Shown piece by piece: positions 1-8,279 of a stretch of DNA of 64,000 nt. Where the stretch lies: contig NZ_QOZG01000002.1 in assembly GCF_003335045.1 (NCBI RefSeq), forward strand, positions 248,001 through 312,000, written 5' to 3'. The DNA is from Paramesorhizobium salinisoli (lineage in GTDB: Bacteria; Pseudomonadota; Alphaproteobacteria; Rhizobiales; Rhizobiaceae). The notes beneath the pieces are model-generated. The model was not told the DNA's origin, made no database searches, and saw only the letters and a program-made list of their open reading frames with translations. Each line of letters begins with the position of its first letter. The first letter of the stretch is position 1. The translations under genes and the position numbers were made by a program.

Positions 1-1
1 G

Positions 2-148
2 CTCGCCGACCATATCATCATCGTCAGCGCCGCCGGGCTCAGCCGCTATGAGGGGCTGGCGGGCGATGCGATCCGCGCAGCGGAGGCGACGGAAACGCTT
101 GCCATGCAATCGGGCCTCCTGCGCATTCTCCGGGAGTTGCCGCAATGA
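2..148 (+). CDS. C-terminal fragment, probable ABC transporter ATP-binding subunit
   Basis: Only the last 48 codons lie in the window; the reading frame is open from base 2 to a TGA at 146-148. The visible residues LADHIIIVS fit the end of an ABC ATPase, where a strand like LADRIIVLS follows the H-loop, but none of the diagnostic Walker or signature motifs are in view. The stop overlaps the start of the next gene in an ATGA arrangement (145-148), so the two are translationally coupled. Since the next gene is an importer permease, an ATPase partner is the natural reading. That assignment is inference from position and a short tail. Confidence 0.55.
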   Translation, partial: LADHIIIVSAAGLSRYEGLAGDAIRAAEATETLAMQSGLLRILRELPQ

Positions 149-906
149 AGCGCCGCGTCATCGACGGGCTCCTTTCCGCATGCGCCGCGCTGTCGCTCTG
201 GCAGATCGTCGTCTGGCTGACCGGCGTTCCATCGTTCATCCTGCCCGGTCCGGTTGGCGTTTTGCGCTCGCTGATCGACAACCACGCGCTCATCGCGGAA
301 AATGCCGGCACGACTATTGTCGAGGTGCTGCTCGGCCTCGTTCTCGGCGCGGCCATCGGCGGCGCGACGGCGCTGCACCTGATGATTTCGCCCATGGCGC
401 GCCGGCTTCTCCTGCCGCTGATGGTGTTCAGCCAGGCGATCCCCATCTTCGCGCTGGCGCCGATCCTGACGCTATGGCTCGGCTACGGCATGATATCCAA
501 GATCGCGGTAACGGTGCTGATGATCTTCTTCCCCGTGGTCTCCACCTTCTATGACGGCTTGCGGCGCACCGATCCCGGGCTGCTCGATCTCGCCCGAACC
601 ATGGGGGCGACGCCGATGAGCACGCTTCTGCGGCTGCGCCTGCCGGCCGCCCTGCCCGCCTTCGGGTCGGGGCTCAGGCTTGCCGCCGTCTATGCGCCGA
701 TCGGCGCCGTCATCGGCGAATGGGTCGGTGCGTCGAAAGGGCTCGGCTATCTCATGCTTCTCGCCAATGGCCGGGGCAAGGTGGACCTGATGTTCGCGGC
801 CCTCTTCGTGCTGGCCGCATTCACCGTCCTCCTGCACGCGTCCACTTCAATGGCCGCGCGGCGGATGGCCAGTTGGGCGAAGGAGACGGATGGGAGCGGG
901 ATATGA
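145..906 (+). CDS. ABC transporter permease, SsuC/TauC/ThiX-like
   Basis: A 253-residue integral membrane permease with about six hydrophobic segments, beginning with a short positively charged tail (MKRRVIDG). The cytoplasmic coupling loop characteristic of importer permeases is visible around residues 150-180 (DLARTMGATPMSTLLRLRLP), which contacts the ATPase. The overall pattern, including LPGPxxVLRSL near the N-terminus and GAVIGEWVGASKGLGYLM near residue 195, is typical of the nitrate/sulfonate/taurine/HMP (ThiX) permease group. The substrate cannot be set from this subunit alone; a pyrimidine precursor of thiamine is possible. It is coupled to the upstream gene by a 4-base overlap. A terminator for the opposite-strand gene follows immediately. 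Confidence 0.85.
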   Translation: MKRRVIDGLLSACAALSLWQIVVWLTGVPSFILPGPVGVLRSLIDNHALIAENAGTTIVEVLLGLVLGAAIGGATALHLMISPMARRLLLPLMVFSQAIPIFALAPILTLWLGYGMISKIAVTVLMIFFPVVSTFYDGLRRTDPGLLDLARTMGATPMSTLLRLRLPAALPAFGSGLRLAAVYAPIGAVIGEWVGASKGLGYLMLLANGRGKVDLMFAALFVLAAFTVLLHASTSMAARRMASWAKETDGSGI

Positions 907-930
907 AAAGGGCCCGGAAAACCGGACCCT
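905..930 (-). terminator. Rho-independent terminator for the aldehyde dehydrogenase gene
   Basis: On the minus strand a 9-bp stem (AGGGTCCGG / CCGGGCCCT, one G-T wobble) with a TTTT loop is followed by a further short T run. It sits 28 bases past the stop of the aldehyde dehydrogenase gene and directly beyond the end of the convergent permease gene. The T run lies on the minus-strand side, so it fits that direction better. Confidence 0.6.
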
Positions 931-957
931 CGAATTGTCGCATCGCAATCGTGAAGC

Positions 958-2391
958 TCAGGCCTGCGTGTAGGCCGTCTTGACGACGGTGTAGAACTCG
1001 GCGGCGTATTTGCCCTGTTCCTTCGGGCCGTAGGACGAACCCTTGCGACCGCCGAACGGAACGTGGAAATCGACGCCGGCGGTCGGCAAATTGACCATCA
1101 CCATGCCGGCTTCCGCATTGCGCTTGAAATGCGTGGCATGCTTCAGGCTCGTCGTGGCGATGCCCGAGGACAGGCCGAACGGCGTGTCGTTGGCCACGGC
1201 GAGCGCTTCCTCGTAATCCTTGACGCGGATGACGGACGCCACCGGGCCGAAGATCTCCTCGCGGCTGATGCGCATGGCGTTGGTCGCCTCGGTAAAGAGC
1301 GCGGGCTGCAGGTAGAAGCCGGGCGTCTCGCGGTTAAGCCGTTCGCCGCCGAAGGCGAGCTTCGCGCCCTCGCTCCTTCCGATCTCGATATAGTCCATGT
1401 CCTGCTTGAGCTGCGTCTCATCGACCACCGGGCCGATATGCGTGCCTGGCTTGAGCGCATTGTCGACAACGAGGCTTTTCAGCCGCTCTGTCATGGCGTC
1501 GACGAACTTGTCGTGGATGCCCTCAGTGACGATGAGGCGCGAGGACGCAGTGCAGCGTTGACCGGTGGAGAAGAATGACGAATTGACCGCGGATTCGACG
1601 GCGACGGAAAGATCGGCGTCGTCCAGTACGACGAAGGGGTTCTTGCCGCCCATCTCGAGCTGGAATTTGCGGCCATGCTCGACGGAGGCTGTCGCCACCC
1701 GCTTGCCGGTCCCCACCGAACCGGTGAAGGTGATGGCATCGATATCGGGGCTGTCGAGCATCGCCTGGCCGACTACCGAGCCCTTGCCCATGACGAGGTT
1801 CAACACGCCCTTGGGCAGGCCGGCGCGATGCAGGATATCGACGATCGCCCAGGAGCAGCCGGGGACCAGTTCCGCCGGCTTGAACACGATTGTGTTGCCA
1901 TAGCAGAGCGCCGGCGCGATCTTCCAGGCGGGGATGGCGATCGGGAAATTCCACGGCGTAATGATGCCGACGACGCCAACCGGCTCGCGGGTGATCTCGA
2001 CACCAATGCCCGGGCGCACGGAGGGGATGATTTCGCCTGCAAGGCGCAGCGCCTCGCCAGCGAAGAAATCGAAGATCTGGCCGGCGCGGATGGTCTCGCC
2101 TATGCCTTCAGCAAGGGTTTTGCCTTCCTCACGCGACAGAAGCCTGCCTAGCTCTTCCTTGCGCGCCATGATCTCATCGGCCGTCTTGCGCAGGATGGCG
2201 TGGCGCTCCAGGATGCCTGAACGCGACCACCCGGGGAAAGCTGCCTTGGCGGCTGCGATAGCGGACTTCGCTTCGCTCAGGTCGGCCCGGGCATATTCGC
2301 CGACGACATCATTGGTATCGGACGGGCTGATGTTGGGCACACCGCTCTCACCGATCCATTCTCCGCCAATCAGGTTCTTGTGAAGTGTCAT
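958..2391 (-). CDS. NAD(P)-dependent aldehyde dehydrogenase
   Basis: A full-length 477-residue member of the aldehyde dehydrogenase superfamily. It oxidises an aldehyde to the carboxylate with NAD(P) via a thiohemiacetal. Visible signatures: PWNFP (Asn148, oxyanion), FTGSVGTGK (222-230, Rossmann glycines), QLEMGGKNP (general base Glu246), STGQRC (nucleophile Cys280) and EEIFGPV. The tone of the sequence resembles alpha-ketoglutaric semialdehyde (2,5-dioxovalerate) dehydrogenases used in sugar-acid breakdown, but substrate choice is inferred. I take the ATG at 2391 because the family N-terminus (MTLHKNLIGGEW) begins there; an upstream in-frame start would add 15 unlike residues. It stands alone, convergent with the ABC permease. 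Confidence 0.9.
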   Translation of the reverse strand: MTLHKNLIGGEWIGESGVPNISPSDTNDVVGEYARADLSEAKSAIAAAKAAFPGWSRSGILERHAILRKTADEIMARKEELGRLLSREEGKTLAEGIGETIRAGQIFDFFAGEALRLAGEIIPSVRPGIGVEITREPVGVVGIITPWNFPIAIPAWKIAPALCYGNTIVFKPAELVPGCSWAIVDILHRAGLPKGVLNLVMGKGSVVGQAMLDSPDIDAITFTGSVGTGKRVATASVEHGRKFQLEMGGKNPFVVLDDADLSVAVESAVNSSFFSTGQRCTASSRLIVTEGIHDKFVDAMTERLKSLVVDNALKPGTHIGPVVDETQLKQDMDYIEIGRSEGAKLAFGGERLNRETPGFYLQPALFTEATNAMRISREEIFGPVASVIRVKDYEEALAVANDTPFGLSSGIATTSLKHATHFKRNAEAGMVMVNLPTAGVDFHVPFGGRKGSSYGPKEQGKYAAEFYTVVKTAYTQA

Positions 2392-2570
2392 ATCCCTGTC
2401 CTTCCGTTCACGGCCGGTTGCGTTTGCCCCTCGCAAATTGCTGCTGTTTTCTACGCGCTGACAGGCATGCTTTCAAGGTTGCACATCGCATTGCAGCCTT
2501 ATGGGCGCAGGAAGAAAATGGACGGGAACTGAATTGGTGCCGGCCGAGAAGGAAACTGCGGCAGCCGCTG

Positions 2571-3488
2571 CTACTCCGGTGCGGAGGAGGAACCGGCTGG
2601 GCCTGTCTGCATCGAGACGGCAGGCGCGCCATCCGGGCTTTGAGCCGCCAGCCATTCGCCGACGATGCGCACATCCTCCTCGCCGAGGAGATGGCCCGTG
2701 GCGACGGTGCGGGAATCGACCCGCGCACCGCTTGAACGCAGAAGAGCCGACAAAGCAGGCGCATAGGGCGAATAGATTTCGTCCTCAGCGCCGGCGACCG
2801 TCAGCACATTGGTCTTCGACAGGTTTGCGGCGGGCGTTTCGTCGAGCACGGGCATCGGGCGCATCAGGACCGCGCGCTTGACCATGTCGGGGTGCAGCAG
2901 CATTGTCGCAGCAAGAAGATTGGCGCCGTTGGAATAGCCGACAAAGGTGGCGCGGCTCAGATCCAGACCGTGACTATCGGCCAGCTTCGTCAGGAAAACG
3001 ACGAAGGCATCAGCTTCGGCGCGAACATCCTTCTGGTCGAATTTCACGGGTGTGATGCTGCGGTACCAGCGGGTACGGCCTTCCTGCAGCACACGCCCCC
3101 GCACGCCCAGCAGCACGGCATTCGGCCATATTTTCGAAGCGAGCGGGACGAGGCTCGTCTCGTCACCGCCGGAACCGTGCAGGAGAACCACCGTCTTGCC
3201 CGTCGGATTCTCGGGGCGATAAAAGCGATAAAGGAACTGAGGGTTGCGAATGATCTTCTGGGCCGCCGTCGGCTCATCCGGCTCGCTCTTCTTTCTCATC
3301 GTCACACCCTCGCCGAGCCTGACGCCGGCAGGCCCCTTCTTCAAGCCGGAATTGCCGGAAGCCTCGCTGACGGCCGCATGAGCCGATGCGGGGAGCGACG
3401 AATCGGACGCGGCCGCAGGCAAGGCGAGAAACATCACAGACAGCCATACTGTGGCAGACAATACGCCGGGAATATAATTCTTCACCAT
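2571..3488 (-). CDS. Exported alpha/beta hydrolase (esterase/phospholipase type)
   Basis: A 305-residue alpha/beta-hydrolase with an N-terminal signal sequence (hydrophobic stretch about residues 8-26, cleavage near AAASDS), so probably periplasmic. Residues VVLLHGSGGDE (100-110) form the oxyanion loop. GYSNG gives nucleophile Ser186, the segment GAEDEIY supplies the acid near Asp236, and TGHLLGEEDV gives His266. This matches the carboxylesterase/phospholipase (YpfH-like) group, which hydrolyses short esters or lysophospholipids; the substrate is unknown. Two ATGs are close together. The second (3488) has AGGA at a good distance, while the first is almost on top of it. The C-terminus is low-complexity Ala/Pro/Ser. 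No obvious operon partner. Confidence 0.8.
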   Translation of the reverse strand: MVKNYIPGVLSATVWLSVMFLALPAAASDSSLPASAHAAVSEASGNSGLKKGPAGVRLGEGVTMRKKSEPDEPTAAQKIIRNPQFLYRFYRPENPTGKTVVLLHGSGGDETSLVPLASKIWPNAVLLGVRGRVLQEGRTRWYRSITPVKFDQKDVRAEADAFVVFLTKLADSHGLDLSRATFVGYSNGANLLAATMLLHPDMVKRAVLMRPMPVLDETPAANLSKTNVLTVAGAEDEIYSPYAPALSALLRSSGARVDSRTVATGHLLGEEDVRIVGEWLAAQSPDGAPAVSMQTGPAGSSSAPE

Positions 3489-3855
3489 GGGCATATCCTG
3501 ACATTCAGAGGTTAATCAAGCTTTGAGGTCTTCATGTCCGGCCACATTCAGGAGCCAAACTCAGGCCTTCCCGGCTATTGCGAGCTTTTACCAAGGGAAT
3601 TTTCTTCGGAACATTCCGCCGCACGCGCCACTCATATCACACAATAATACTTAATGTAACACATCGTGCACATCCAGCATTGATGCGTTCCCGGGTACAT
3701 TTCAAAACCGGCTGATGCATGTTTGCCACAAGAGGGATATGCTCGGATTTACGTCCAGACACGGGTTCACAGTTGCGTGAACGTGAAACTCTTTGACTAA
3801 GCCAATCCGTTCCTGCGCAGAACCGCTGTTATAATAGGGCGAATTGGAGAAAATC
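3489..3855. other. Divergent intergenic region between hydrolase and msrP
   Basis: This 367-base gap separates the divergent hydrolase and msrPQ genes and must carry both promoters. It is clearly richer in A and T than the flanks, especially 3630-3665. I find no convincing ORF with a ribosome-binding site, no strong terminator and no long inverted repeat. Confidence 0.6.
3830..3835 (+). promoter_or_regulatory. Candidate -10 element for msrPQ
   Basis: TATAAT, a perfect -10 hexamer, lies 20 bases before the msrP ATG, giving a leader of about 14 bases that just fits the GGAG at 3846-3849. No good -35 is found 16-18 bases upstream; the TTGACT at 3793-3798 is 31 bases away, so an activator or an alternative sigma factor could be needed. 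Confidence 0.4.
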
Positions 3856-4800
3856 ATGGCCTACCGCACCCCACCTGTTCAGTCCTCCGAGATTACGTCG
3901 AGGAGCGTATATCTGCGTCGCCGCGAGTTCATGGCCGGTGCGGTCGCGGCCGGATTGATCGGTGCTTGGCAAACCGCCGCGCAGGCGGAAGTGCTGAAGG
4001 CGAAGCGAGGTCCCTATGCCACGGATGAGGAACTGACCCCGCTCAAAGACGTGAGCACTTACAATAATTTTTATGAATTTGGTACCGACAAGGCCGATCC
4101 GGCCGCCAATTCTGGTAATTTCAAGCCAAAACCCTGGCGGGTAAAAGTGGACGGTCTTGTCTCGAAGCCGGCTGAATTCGACATCGAGGATCTCATCGCG
4201 ACCATGCCGCTCGAAGAGCGTATCTACCGGATGCGCTGCGTCGAGGCGTGGTCGATGGTCATCCCGTGGACCGGCTTCCAGCTTTCCGAACTTCTGAAAA
4301 AGGTCGAGCCGCTTTCCTCGGCAAAATATGTGGCCTTTGAGACCGTGATGCGGCCGGAGGAGATGCCGGGACAACAGGGCGTGTTCCAGGCACTGGACTG
4401 GCCCTATGTAGAAGGCTTGCGCCTCGATGAGGCGATGCACCCGCTCACCATCCTTGCCGTCGGGCTTTATGGCGAAACGCTGCCCAACCAGAACGGGGCG
4501 CCGATCCGGCTGGTCGTGCCCTGGAAATACGGTTTCAAAGGCATCAAGTCGATCGTGCGCATCAGCCTCGTCGACAAACAGCCGCCGACCTCGTGGAACC
4601 TGCAGAACGCGCAGGAATACGGCTTCTATGCCAATGTCAATCCGGAGGTTGATCATCCGCGCTGGAGCCAGGCGACGGAACGGCGGATCGGCGAGGACGG
4701 ATTTTTCGGTTCCGGACGGCGCAAGACGCTGCCCTTCAACGGTTATGGAGAAGAGGTCGCGTCGCTCTATACCGGCATGGATCTGAAGGCGAACTACTGA
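3856..4800 (+). CDS. msrP: Protein-methionine-sulfoxide reductase catalytic subunit MsrP
   Basis: A 314-residue molybdopterin enzyme of the YedY/MsrP family that repairs oxidised methionines in periplasmic proteins. The N-terminus carries a twin-arginine signal ([15 protein letters not shown], residues 19-33) for folded export with its Mo cofactor. The Mo-ligating cysteine is Cys128 in [11 protein letters not shown]. The ATG at 3856 is preceded by GGAG (3846-3849) with ideal spacing; an in-frame TTG at 3844 overlaps that ribosome-binding site and is rejected. msrQ starts two bases after the stop, so the pair forms the usual MsrPQ operon in which MsrQ delivers electrons from the quinone pool. 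Confidence 0.95.
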   Translation: MAYRTPPVQSSEITSRSVYLRRREFMAGAVAAGLIGAWQTAAQAEVLKAKRGPYATDEELTPLKDVSTYNNFYEFGTDKADPAANSGNFKPKPWRVKVDGLVSKPAEFDIEDLIATMPLEERIYRMRCVEAWSMVIPWTGFQLSELLKKVEPLSSAKYVAFETVMRPEEMPGQQGVFQALDWPYVEGLRLDEAMHPLTILAVGLYGETLPNQNGAPIRLVVPWKYGFKGIKSIVRISLVDKQPPTSWNLQNAQEYGFYANVNPEVDHPRWSQATERRIGEDGFFGSGRRKTLPFNGYGEEVASLYTGMDLKANY

Positions 4801-4801
4801 G

Positions 4802-5458
4802 ATGAACGTGACTGAGATGGCCCGGCGCACCAAACGGCGCAGCGATGCGCCGATATGGATGCTTTATGGTGCGGGGCTGCTGCCAGCGCTATGGGGCTTC
4901 TATCTTGGCAGCATTGGCGAGCTTGGCGCGGACCCGGTCAAGGAATTCGAGCATCGCCTCGGGCTCTGGGCCCTACGCTTCCTGATCCTGACGCTGATGG
5001 TTTCGCCGCTGCGCGAGATCTTCTCGATCAATCTCATCCGCTACCGCAGGGCGCTCGGGCTGCTCGCCTTCTATTATGTCGCCATGCATTTCAGCGTCTA
5101 CATGATCCTCGACCAGGCGCTCGACCTCAACGCCGTCATCGCCGACATCATCAAACGGCCGTTCATCACCATCGGAATGGCGAGTCTCGTCATTTTGATC
5201 CCGCTTGCGGTCACGTCCAATGCCTGGTCCATCCGGCGCTTGGGACGCAACTGGGTGAGGCTGCACCGCCTGATCTATGTGGCCGCGGCCGGTGGCGCGA
5301 TCCATTTCATCCTGTCGGTGAAAAGCTGGCCGGCGGAACCTGTTATCTATGCCGCGATCGTAGCGATCCTGCTCGCATGGAGGATCGCGCGCCCGTTCTT
5401 TCTCAAACGGCGTCGATCGACACGAACCAGCGCTACGCGTCAACCGCGCAGCGCTTGA
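4802..5458 (+). CDS. msrQ: Heme-binding membrane subunit MsrQ
   Basis: A 218-residue integral membrane protein of the YedZ/MsrQ ferric-reductase-like family. It has about six transmembrane segments and conserved heme-ligand histidines in AMHFSVYM (near residue 97) and LHRLIYVAAAGGAIHF (near 155-170). It passes electrons from respiratory quinones to MsrP in the periplasm. It begins one base after the msrP stop, which fixes the pairing. The C-terminus is basic (KRRRSTRTSATRQPRS), facing the cytoplasm. Confidence 0.93.
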   Translation: MNVTEMARRTKRRSDAPIWMLYGAGLLPALWGFYLGSIGELGADPVKEFEHRLGLWALRFLILTLMVSPLREIFSINLIRYRRALGLLAFYYVAMHFSVYMILDQALDLNAVIADIIKRPFITIGMASLVILIPLAVTSNAWSIRRLGRNWVRLHRLIYVAAAGGAIHFILSVKSWPAEPVIYAAIVAILLAWRIARPFFLKRRRSTRTSATRQPRSA

Positions 5459-5484
5459 TAACCAATCTTAGTTCTCGACCGGTC

Positions 5485-5706
5485 TTATTTCTCGAAATGA
5501 ATGCTGAAGCCCTGTCCGACCGCTTCGCGGCCGATCACTTCAGCCAGTCCCGAATCCGACATGCCGCAGTGCGGGAATTTCTTCCGCAAGCGCATTCGTA
5601 TCTCTGATGTCGATACGACATTCTGTCCGGGGCTTATCGTCTTGAGGCAATCCTTGACCTCATTGACTATCGCTTTCGAGGCATGCGTATGAACCATAGC
5701 GGTCAT
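5485..5706 (-). CDS. Small conserved-looking protein of unknown function
   Basis: A 73-residue soluble protein (MTAMVHTHASKAIVNEVK...), predicted mostly helical with a compact basic centre (SEIRMRLRKKFPHCGMSD) and one cysteine. I do not recognise the family. It is supported as a real gene by a perfect AGGAGG (minus strand of 5716-5721) nine bases before the ATG at 5706. An upstream in-frame ATG directly abuts the AGGAGG and is less likely. It is convergent with msrPQ. Helix-rich with charged faces, it could be a nucleic-acid or protein-binding factor, but this is a guess. Confidence 0.6.
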   Translation of the reverse strand: MTAMVHTHASKAIVNEVKDCLKTISPGQNVVSTSEIRMRLRKKFPHCGMSDSGLAEVIGREAVGQGFSIHFEK

Positions 5707-5921
5707 TGGCGTCATCCTCCTGATAGCGAAATATTCGCATCTTTTGAGCTAAGAGTCCAATAGTGTAATTGCAATCTACAACGCCGTGCGTCCCATTGGA
5801 CGCATAAATGAAGCTGTAAATTATCGAATCCGCGCACCGTTTTTTCGAAAATCAGTTCGGTTTCCGACCGATGCGCTGGAGGAGCCCGCCGGCTCTTCAA
5901 GACGGATACTACCGGGGAAAC

Positions 5922-6914
5922 ATGACAACCGTATTCATTTCGGCGCTGAAATTTGTCGCCCGCCTGTTTTTCTTCATCCTGCTCGCCTGCTGCCTTCTCT
6001 GGGGCGGCTTCGCCCTTTGGTATCAATTGCCGATCGGCGGGAACGGGCGCATCGCCGCACTCATCGTCTGGGGTGCATTTTCGCTGTTCGTGCTGGTGGC
6101 GGAATTCACGACGAAACGGCGGATGTCGCGATTTGCGGCTGCCGTGGCGATCATCGCACTGTTCGGCTGGTGGTCGACGGTCAAGCCATCGCTGACGCGT
6201 GCCTGGGCGCCGGACGTGGAACACACCGTGACAGCGACGATGGACGGCAATCGTGCAACGCTTCACAATGTACGGCATTTCGACTGGCGCACGACCACCG
6301 ATTTCACGCCGCGTTGGGAGACCGACACCTACGATCTCGATACGATCGAAACAGTCGATCTATTCCTGTCCTACTGGGGCAGCCCGGCGATTGCCCACAC
6401 ACTTGTCAGTTTCGGCTTTGCAGATGGGCGGCATGTTGTCTTCTCGGCTGAAATCCGCAAAACGATCAACGAGGAGTTTTCGGAGATCGGCGGCTTCTTC
6501 AAGGAATTCGAACTGGCGATGATCGCCGCCGATGAAAGCGATATCATTCGCCTGCGCACCAATATACGCGGGGAGCACGTCTACCGCTATCCGATCAGGA
6601 TCGATGCTGCCCCACGCAAGCAGCTTTTCATGCTCTATCTCGACACCGCCAACAGGCTGGCGAAAAAGGCGGAGTTCTACAATACCGTCACCACCAATTG
6701 CACGACGGTCGTGTTCGACATGGCGCGCACGATCAACCCCGGATTTCCCCTGGATTACCGTGTTCTCCTATCGGGCTATCTGCCGGGATATCTCTATCAC
6801 GAAGGGCTCATCGAAAACGATGAGCCGCTTGCCGACGTGGAGCGGCAAGCGGCCATCGGCGGCCGGGCGGCCGGCGGCGCTGCCGGTTATTCCGCCCGCA
6901 TCCGTGACGAGTGA
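5922..6914 (+). CDS. DUF4105 family membrane protein
   Basis: A 330-residue protein with three N-terminal transmembrane segments (about residues 8-28, 40-60 and 68-85). A large domain, presumably periplasmic, follows with the pattern of DUF4105 (VSFGFADGRHVVFSAEIRK, FYNTVTTNCTTVVFDMARTI). The conserved TNCT cysteine and preceding Tyr/Asn look like an active-site or metal-binding patch, but the biochemical role is unknown. I choose the ATG at 5922 (MTTVFISALK), which starts a clean first membrane helix; the frame extends 17 codons upstream without family-like sequence. Its stop is five bases from the stop of the convergent ridA-like gene. Confidence 0.8.
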   Translation: MTTVFISALKFVARLFFFILLACCLLWGGFALWYQLPIGGNGRIAALIVWGAFSLFVLVAEFTTKRRMSRFAAAVAIIALFGWWSTVKPSLTRAWAPDVEHTVTATMDGNRATLHNVRHFDWRTTTDFTPRWETDTYDLDTIETVDLFLSYWGSPAIAHTLVSFGFADGRHVVFSAEIRKTINEEFSEIGGFFKEFELAMIAADESDIIRLRTNIRGEHVYRYPIRIDAAPRKQLFMLYLDTANRLAKKAEFYNTVTTNCTTVVFDMARTINPGFPLDYRVLLSGYLPGYLYHEGLIENDEPLADVERQAAIGGRAAGGAAGYSARIRDE

Positions 6915-6919
6915 ACCGA

Positions 6920-7267
6920 TCAATCAAGCGCGGCGGTGATGATGATCTCGACCTTGTAGGCCAGGGTCGCCAGCTTCGCTTCGCCGGTGGCGCGGGCGGG
7001 CGTGTTGGCCGGATCGACCCATGCATCCCAGACCGCATTCATCTCGGCAAAATTGGCCATGTCGTCGAGCCAGATGATTGCCTGGAGCAGTTTCGACTTG
7101 CTGCTGCCTACATCCTGCAGAAGCTTGTCGATCGAAGCCAGGATGGCCTTCGTCTGGGCGGCAACGCTTTCGCCCGGAGCGCCGACCTGTCCGGCGAGAT
7201 AAACGGTGTTGCCGTGAATCACGGCTTGGCTCATACGCGGGCCCGGTTCGATGCGGCGGATGGTCAT
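6920..7267 (-). CDS. RidA/YjgF family enamine-imine deaminase
   Basis: A 115-residue RidA-family protein. RidA trimers hydrolyse reactive enamine/imine intermediates released by PLP enzymes. The conserved arginine that binds the substrate carboxylate is present in PARATGEAKLA (Arg92), and the strand AYKVEIIITA ends the protein as in the family. The PARATGEA form rather than PARA(C/A)xEVA places it in one of the non-archetypal RidA subfamilies, so deaminase activity is likely but unproven. Single gene, divergent from rpmH. Confidence 0.85.
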   Translation of the reverse strand: MTIRRIEPGPRMSQAVIHGNTVYLAGQVGAPGESVAAQTKAILASIDKLLQDVGSSKSKLLQAIIWLDDMANFAEMNAVWDAWVDPANTPARATGEAKLATLAYKVEIIITAALD

Positions 7268-7313
7268 AACTAACTCCTCTTTCCGTGATTTCGGAGCACC
7301 GGGCGTCCGCCTG

Positions 7314-7363
7314 GACGCGCAAAGGTCGCTCCAACCCTTTAAAATGCTGCATGATTATGCAGC
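7314..7363 (+). repeat. Palindromic intergenic repeat, family 2 (short derivative)
   Basis: A tail of GACGCGCAAAGG-TCGCTCCAAC (7314-7335) is followed by GCTGCAT-GATT-ATGCAGC (7346-7363). The tail is nearly identical to the minus strand of 60579-60600, where it also precedes a GCTGCATAATTTC palindrome. Here the palindrome centre is missing, leaving only its ends. Confidence 0.65.
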
Positions 7364-7562
7364 AGCCCGATCGGATCGACCGGCGGCTTCTTGATAGCCC
7401 GACGCATTCATAGCCAGAGTCGGGGCGATGACAATGGCCGTGCCGAAATTTGGGCGGATGTATCCACCGGAAGCGGGGGTAAATTGCCCCGTCAGAACTG
7501 CGCCGACTCTCTATTAAATCGCCGTTATATAGCCGTTCAGCGCGGTTTCCGACGCATCGGAA

Positions 7563-7591
7563 TTGACTTATCGGGAGGTTGCATCTATAAG
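7563..7591 (+). promoter_or_regulatory. Sigma-70 promoter of the rpmH-rnpA-yidC operon
   Basis: TTGACT (7563-7568) and TATAAG (7586-7591) are separated by exactly 17 bases, the closest match to the housekeeping consensus in the window. Transcription should begin near 7598, giving a leader of about 110 bases before rpmH. A strong promoter is expected for a ribosomal protein gene. The stretch 7364-7562 upstream holds no gene that I can support. Confidence 0.75.
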
Positions 7592-7709
7592 CCGCCCCAC
7601 GTTCGGACCTTGTCGGCCAGACGGCAGTTTACGTTGCCGGAAAGCCAGCCGAGCCAGCTCCTGTTCAAAAGCAGAATCAAGAAGGGCCGCACGCCGCGGT
7701 ATTAAAAAA

Positions 7710-7844
7710 ATGAAGCGCACCTATCAGCCGTCCAAGCTTGTTCGCAAGCGTCGTCACGGTTTCCGCTCCCGCATGGCGACGCCAGGCGGACGCAAAGTCA
7801 TCGCAGCACGCCGCGCTCGCGGTCGCAAGCGGCTTTCCGCTTAA
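7710..7844 (+). CDS. rpmH: 50S ribosomal protein L34
   Basis: A 44-residue, extremely basic protein beginning [19 protein letters not shown] and ending [10 protein letters not shown], diagnostic of bacterial L34 over its whole length. The ATG is preceded by a run of seven A residues and no clear Shine-Dalgarno, so initiation may rely on an unstructured A-rich leader. It opens the classic rpmH-rnpA(-yidD)-yidC cluster; no yidD is seen here. Confidence 0.98.
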   Translation: MKRTYQPSKLVRKRRHGFRSRMATPGGRKVIAARRARGRKRLSA

Positions 7845-7879
7845 GCTGGCTCCGCGCGACCAGCGCGGTGACAAACACG

Positions 7880-8251
7880 ATGAACGATCAAAAAACACTC
7901 CGCCTTCGCAAGAGAGCGGAGTTTTTGACTGTTAGGAGCGGAGAAAAACGGCGCGGGCCGTTCTTCCTGCTCGAAATGAAGACGCGCGAACCGGCGGAAT
8001 CCGCTGCTGCCAAAGCCGGCAACAAGCCGCGCGTCGGCATCACCGTGACCAAGAAGAACGGTAACGCGGTCATCCGCAACCGTATCCGCAGACGCCTGCG
8101 GGAAGCGGTGCGCACCAAAGCCGCAGGTGACATGGCTGATGGGACCGACTATGTGATCGTTGCACGCCGTGACGCGCTGAGCGCACCGTTTGCCGAACTT
8201 GTCAGGGAACTCGCCAAGCGGGTTTCCAAAAAAGCTGAACAAAAACGTTGA
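7880..8251 (+). CDS. rnpA: Ribonuclease P protein component
   Basis: A 123-residue basic protein that binds RNase P RNA and helps mature tRNA 5' ends. The family RNR signature is visible as [19 protein letters not shown] (about residues 58-76), after [24 protein letters not shown] use the ATG at 7880; an in-frame GTG at 7868 is possible and neither has a clear ribosome-binding site. It lies 35 bases after rpmH and 28 bases before yidC. Confidence 0.96.
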   Translation: MNDQKTLRLRKRAEFLTVRSGEKRRGPFFLLEMKTREPAESAAAKAGNKPRVGITVTKKNGNAVIRNRIRRRLREAVRTKAAGDMADGTDYVIVARRDALSAPFAELVRELAKRVSKKAEQKR

Positions 8252-8279
8252 TCCGGTCTGACCGGACCTGGGACCGTCA

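Noticed and set aside
3793-3798. TTGACT as -35 element for msrPQ
   Set aside because: It is 31 bases from the TATAAT, far outside the 16-18 base spacing.
7452-7462. Possible DnaA box (TGTATCCACC) upstream of rpmH, suggesting an origin
   Set aside because: Only a single poor match, with no AT-rich unwinding region or further boxes; the rpmH region is not the usual origin site in alphaproteobacteria.
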